Source: Pteria penguin
Taxonomy: Eukaryota; Mollusca; Bivalvia; Pterioida; Pteriidae
Reading direction: 5' to 3'
Assembly (NCBI GenBank): GCA_035048485.1
Contig: CM068588.1
Location: forward strand, 28,035,769 to 28,099,768
DNA length: 64,000 bases
Both the position numbers and the translations under genes were made by a program. Below the pieces are notes generated by a model. It did not search any database. It was not told the origin of the DNA and worked only from the letters and a program-made list of their open reading frames with translations. Below, one piece after another: positions 59,277-64,000 of this stretch. Each line of letters starts with the position of its first letter. Within the stretch, counting starts at the first letter, position 1.

Positions 59277-59960
59277 TTTAAAGTAAAAGGCTCCGATAAC
59301 GTTATTTTATCATGTAATAAAATAGTCAAACGTCTCCTAAATAGACAATATGATATTGAGATCATCAAAAAGACTATAGGTCTTGCATTTGGCCCCCTAC
59401 AGCCTTATGCAGATTTTCACTAGAACGTTGCACGCTGACTAACAGGGCGGTGGGGACTATATGACGGGCCTTGTCCAAACCTCTTTCAGAGGAGACATGG
59501 TCCTGAACCTCGTCCCCTCTGACTGTTAGTCGGTACTCCTACAGATCCAGGGTCTTAGCTCGCTTTCAGACTGGCAGAGCACGGTTTATCATGTTGATGT
59601 CGCATATATTTTTATACCATTATGTGTTTTACAATACCTTACGTGTTTATATTTTTATGACCTCTCAATATGCGATACCTGTTGACCCTTGTTCTTTACA
59701 TGGAGGATTATTTATAAATTTTTAAATGTACGTCCTTTGATTGTTCTACTGTTACGGAGAGTGGGAAGGTGGGCCCGTGAACCGGTTAACCACACCATTT
59801 GTTTGGCTTTTGTCAAATTAAATGGCCGTCGGTATCGTAATTGCACTACAATCAAATATTTTTGTAATGTGTTATATGTTCTAGCATATTATTTATATTC
59901 ATGTATTGTATAGCTCCATGGTGACTTCTGCCACATAACTGAGCCAGTATCTCCTCTTTT
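59277..59960 (+). repeat. Dispersed repeat R1, near-identical to 33745-34460
   Basis: It shares almost every base with the gene B intron copy from AAAGGCTCCGATAACG to ACATAACTGAGCCAGTA. Differences are single substitutions and a few small indels. The copies are 25.5 kb apart in unrelated flanks, which suggests recent mobility or gene conversion. Confidence 0.65.
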
Positions 59961-60419
59961 TTCTTTCTTATCTATTTCTGAAATATTGACAGCATTTTCA
60001 GTCAACTTAGACTGATATTAAATTTCTTTATCTGTCACAATTCAACAGTCCATTTTTATGCTTAAATTTCATTTTGTTTATATTCAGCTTTTAGAGTTAG
60101 GGGGAGAGGTCAGATGAGGGATTTGGAGACCGATGAAGTTCCGAGCTGGTCTAGGATGGGGCCCTGGTAAGAGAACCAGGGAGAACCCCCGGAAGTTGCT
60201 TCTATTTGACGGTTTTAATATCTAACAATCGCGGAATTTCACTCTCCTTAGTCAGTATGTCTGCTGCCAGATAATCGAATCATATTGTAATATTACTCCA
60301 GTCTCTCCTTTACTATAAAATTCTGACTGTACCTGTGGTGGATTTTGTCATACAACTTTGGAATAAATCTGACTCAGTTGCATAGTAATAGAACATATCT
60401 GTACGGACTGATTGATTTT

Positions 60420-60530
60420 ACAATCTCAGCCGAAAGACAGAACACCGGTGTGCCCACGGCGGGAGTCGATCCCGTGACCTTTCGGTCACAAGCTGAGCAC
60501 TTCATCCACTTAGCCACACCGGTTTCATCT
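60420..60530 (-). repeat. SINE head, minus strand
   Basis: ACAATCTCAGCCGAAAGACA, then GGGAGTCGATCCCGTGACC and a reversed A-box region ending in TTAGCCACACCGG. It belongs to the tRNA-derived SINE family of the window; the body is missing. Confidence 0.5.
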
Positions 60531-60589
60531 CTGTTTAGACCCGAGACTATTGATTCAAGTACATAAAAGGAATCAGCATCTTACACCAT

Positions 60590-62000
60590 TGATGGAGTAT
60601 ATCCTACCCGAACTGTGTACGGACAGAATATTTTCAGTCGTAGATGCTAAAGACGGTTTTTTGGCATGTCGAGCTAGAGGAATTTAGTAGCTACCTAACT
60701 ACTTTCGCAACTCGATGGGAACGTGATCACTGAACAAGGAAGCTTTTGGTATATCCCCTGCGCGATGAGTTTTAGAGATGAACTGCGCATTGAACCGCAG
60801 AAAATCAAGGCAATTCAATAAATGCCTACATAAGCACCGCACTGAAATTTTTCGTGCGTACAAAACGTTGGTGACTCATTGGAATCTCGACTAGTTGCAT
60901 GTTTGATGCAGGATGGACACCCGATCTATGCTCAGAAAAAGAATTTATGGCCGTAGTATTTGGGATGGAAAGATTTGAGAAATATACATTGTGAAGACAT
61001 GTTTTAGTAGTCAGATCACAAACCTTTGGAGATGATATACAGAACGCAACTGTAAAGTGATACAGATAGATAATAGTGTATGTTTTTACGTATACAGAAA
61101 TTCTTTTATGAAATCATTTATAAAAAAGGATCTGAAATGTACTCTGCCAATACGCTTTCAACTTACTTTGACGCAATACACTCGTATCTCTAGGAGGAAA
61201 GTACTGCATTGATTTTCATGATATAGACCATTGAGCTTATCTTGCTATTTCTAAGCAAATGATTACACTAATATGGAAAGCAACAAAGATGGATGTAATT
61301 TCTCTTTCTTTACGTGATCAAGAAAGGATGGTCAAACTCAGCCCAGCTTCATTCCACATTTTCCGTTTCGTGAGTTAATAATTCAAAATGGACTTATATT
61401 CAAAGAGAACGTATCGTTCCAGCATCAATCCGTACTGATATTATTGACAATGGACTGCCATTTAATGATAAGGAATCTCTCAAAATTTGCGAGGAAATTT
61501 GAGTTTTACGATTTATTCACATTCAAATAATAAAGTTGAAAATGCAGGGAAACTATTCAAAGACTCATAAATAAATTTGTAGCAGATTGAATTGTAACAA
61601 CTTGTATTTTGCACTGGTGGATATCCTTAACACTCCTCTTGAAGATAAAGGAAACTCGGAAGGAGAGCTTAAGCTGGTATGTAATTTCCTATAGCCGAAG
61701 TTTCTCCGACCTCGTTATGCAGTCAAAATCAAGGATCAACTACACTGTCCTAAGGAAAGACTTATCAAGATCGTGGTTTAAAGGAAATGGAGGAAATGTC
61801 ATCTCTTAGAGAGGGAGATATTGTACGCGTGAGCCCTAATGGCAATAAGACAACCTAAAGCAAGCAATCATCGAATGTCAGGTTGATGTCCGATCTGACA
61901 TAATACTATTGAGGACAGACCAATTATAAGAAAACATTTAAACGAAATCACGAAAGATGATCCGCAGTCACGTGACAGTAGATACTGATGTTAGAAACCG
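60590..62000 (+). mobile_element. Decayed Ty3/gypsy-type LTR retrotransposon pol
   Basis: Plus-strand pieces keep pol order. The RT motif A region (EYILPEL, then IFSVVDAKDGF) is near 60598-60660. An RNase H-like stretch (CLMQDGHPI, EKEFMAVVFGMERF) is near 60900-60980, followed by QSDHK. An integrase core relic (DNGLPFNDK) is near 61450. A C-terminal REGDIVRVSPNG segment is near 61810. Frames shift repeatedly, stops are common and no LTR pair was recognised. It is an old, inactive copy. Confidence 0.6.
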
Positions 62001-62529
62001 TAGTGGATGAACGCGAACAAACCTCAAAACTATCAGGATTAGGACAGGATTCTTTATTCTAGTGTCTTTTATGTCGTATGCTAGTTAGTATTATTAGTTT
62101 AAGTAAACTGTGCTTAAAGACACTCTCTACCTCACATATTTAGTAGACAAATAGTCTAGAAGTTTATTAGATGTACAATGTATTATAATTGTAATGTTTC
62201 ATTGTCATTTTTAACCAATTGTTTATTCTAGTCATTTGCACTTTTATGATTAAATTGAAATACAATTTAATGAAAAGCTATAAAATTTAATGATACTAAA
62301 TAATGAACAAACTTCTAGAACTATGGATATTAAGAGATAGATTTTAAAGACAGTGAACAATTTAATCTACAACTAATTAAAGAGAAGAATTTATCTTAAG
62401 ACGGAAGATGAAACAATATGTGTGAATGTTCATTGGTACGAATTGATTGATAACTGATTTGTCTTATAAGAAAATGCATTCAGTTTAGTTCAGTTTTCAC
62501 GATGTCGACTTACTCTGATCGTTATGGTC

Positions 62530-62700
62530 ACAAAATAAAATTGATATTATTACCAACACAAGACCCTCACAAACGTCATAGACCGTGGATGTCGTCGTCT
62601 CGAATGACTTTATTGTCCTTTATCCTAAGGTCTCTGTAGAATGTGCAGGTAAATTATGACAATAACTGAAGTAAACTTCTTAATTGTCAATGAATATCTA
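62530..62700 (+). pseudogene. Decayed tail exon of a further receptor copy
   Basis: ATTACCAACACAAGACCCTC followed by CAAACGTCATAGACCGTGGATG aligns with the tail exons at 38129 and 54900, but TCA became TAG in the reading frame. The distal SLKVSDVSC region is shortened (TATCCTAAGGTCTCTGTAG). The 3' flank to about 63650 also matches the flanks of the intact tails. It marks a further array unit whose body is lost or replaced by retroelements. Confidence 0.6.
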
Positions 62701-64000
62701 AAGTACTTGCTCATAAATTAAGCGTTTAAATATAAAAAATATATTTACTCAAGGTGGTTAACTTACATGTATACGGAAAACTAAATGTATTACGAACACA
62801 TTGTATACAGGTACATGATATCTCGTAGACGTGTGGGTTAGTGGAAATCAGAAGAAGTACGATCAAAACAAAACAAATTGTACGTCCCGAGATTTAGTAC
62901 AATGCAAAATAATCGTAAGTAATTTCTACATTTGAGTTCACTACTTTTGATGAATCTCTACTACTTTTACTTGATTTTGAAGTGTTTTTATGTACTGTAT
63001 TTAGAATTCGTTAAGGAGAGGTTTATATGAGATGCATGCCATACTTGATTAGCGAACGATATATCCGTGTTCTTATCAACTCCATTGTCGTATGATCTTG
63101 TACAGGATACCACGTGTTTTTGTTTTGATACTTTTTTGTTAACGGTAATAAAGCATTGTAATAATACTGTGTATTCTGAATATAGCAGAGTATTATAGAC
63201 ATTGCACAGAAATTTTTATATCAAAAAAGCTCAAAACCAAATTTTAGGATTTGAAGAATTAATATGTGCACGTGTTTGAGAAAAGAAATATATTTTACAA
63301 CTGCCTTAGCCTTATTAATGCAAGTGATATGTTGAATGTATTGGTCACTCATGGAACATAATAATCTACACTAAACTGCTATCATTGATTTTAATACAAA
63401 GATCCTCTTAACGTAAATAGTATGAATACTTGACTATTACATTATATACTTCCTGGCGGATATATCTTTTCAATGTGATAAAAATATTTGGGCTTTTCAT
63501 TATGAAATACTTATTGTAAAATGAATATACCTAACGATAAATAGATTTGAAAGAAATATATCTATCATGAAATCAGGATGGATACCACATTGTTTTGTTT
63601 CCCTATGTAAAGCCTTTTGGACAGATAAAGTAACCTTTAAGTAAAGGATAAAAGATTTCCTTTATTTATCATTTATACATTTAAATGTTACAAGTAATGT
63701 AAATAAGAACCAAATAATGTAATTCAGACATTAATTCAGGAAACATATAAAGATTAGGAAATGGTAATGTTTTAATGTTTTCCTCCTACACTTCTCAATA
63801 TCGTAGAATGATACCAGACCACACTATGTACATAAAAAATCGCAAAAGGGACATGGTAGATTTTCTCCTTGTTTCCACCAAAAGTTTGTAAAAATATCGA
63901 AGAGTCCACCTAGTATACATGTATGAATTTCTAACAGAAATACACAATCCTATCCTTTCCCCGCACTTGAGAGTCCAACCATACTATTCACAAATACACT
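62700..64000. other. 3' flank of the decayed receptor copy and intergenic DNA
   Basis: It is weak homology to 38460-39120, for example the GGATGGATACCACATTGT stretch at 63577 against 39048. No gene is supported up to the window end. Confidence 0.45.

Overview
The window looks like AT-rich genomic DNA of a marine invertebrate, most likely a bivalve mollusc. This is inferred from short symmetric-phase exons of an EGF/Draper-like receptor family, many Penelope-like retroelement (PLE) remnants, tRNA-derived SINEs and degenerate ~30-bp minisatellites. There are no bacterial operons and no long uninterrupted genes. Almost all of the real coding sequence is in short exons that ORF calling misses.

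The core is a head-to-tail, plus-strand array of small single-pass receptors. Two copies can be assembled completely by eye from six exons with matching splice phases: gene B (27389-38397, 217 aa) and gene C (45524-55153, 213 aa). Each has a signal peptide (exon 1), a short NCSTS linker (exon 2), one 8-Cys EGF-like module on a phase 1-1 exon (exon 3), a transmembrane segment (exon 4), a 32-nt juxtamembrane exon (exon 5) and a tyrosine-containing tail (exon 6). The tails end in an ITAM-like spacing, YxxL-x12-Yxx(V/T). An upstream gene contributes only its last exon (56-312). Gene A (9494-19367) keeps exons 1-4 but lacks exon 5, has lost an EGF cysteine and has a truncated tail, so it is probably a decaying copy. 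A further decayed tail exon lies near 62.5 kb. The array resembles the CED-1/Draper/MEGF10 engulfment-receptor architecture in miniature; that link is inference.

The array grew by segmental duplication. About 1-18.2 kb (tail of gene 0, intergenic DNA, gene A to intron 4) aligns with about 38.1-53.3 kb (tail of gene B, intergenic DNA, gene C). Insertions present in only one unit act as relative time markers: a PLE with a 290-codon open RT, a 1.65-kb inverted-repeat element with CCGG flanks, a SINE with a 13-bp target duplication, a 300-bp PLE 3' fragment and a 210-bp hairpin-rich element. Shared insertions (a BED-finger hAT-like element, a tRNA-like SINE, a decayed RT, two minisatellites) are older.

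The rest is retroelement debris. It includes PLE reverse-transcriptase fragments on both strands, a decayed GIY-YIG endonuclease domain (56.8-57.1 kb) followed about 100 bases later by a hammerhead-ribozyme-like motif (57221-57260), a dispersed ~700-bp repeat in two near-identical copies (33.75 and 59.28 kb), and a decayed Ty3/gypsy-type pol (60.6-62.0 kb).

All gene models are by-eye splice reconstructions without transcript support. Coordinates of decayed elements are approximate.
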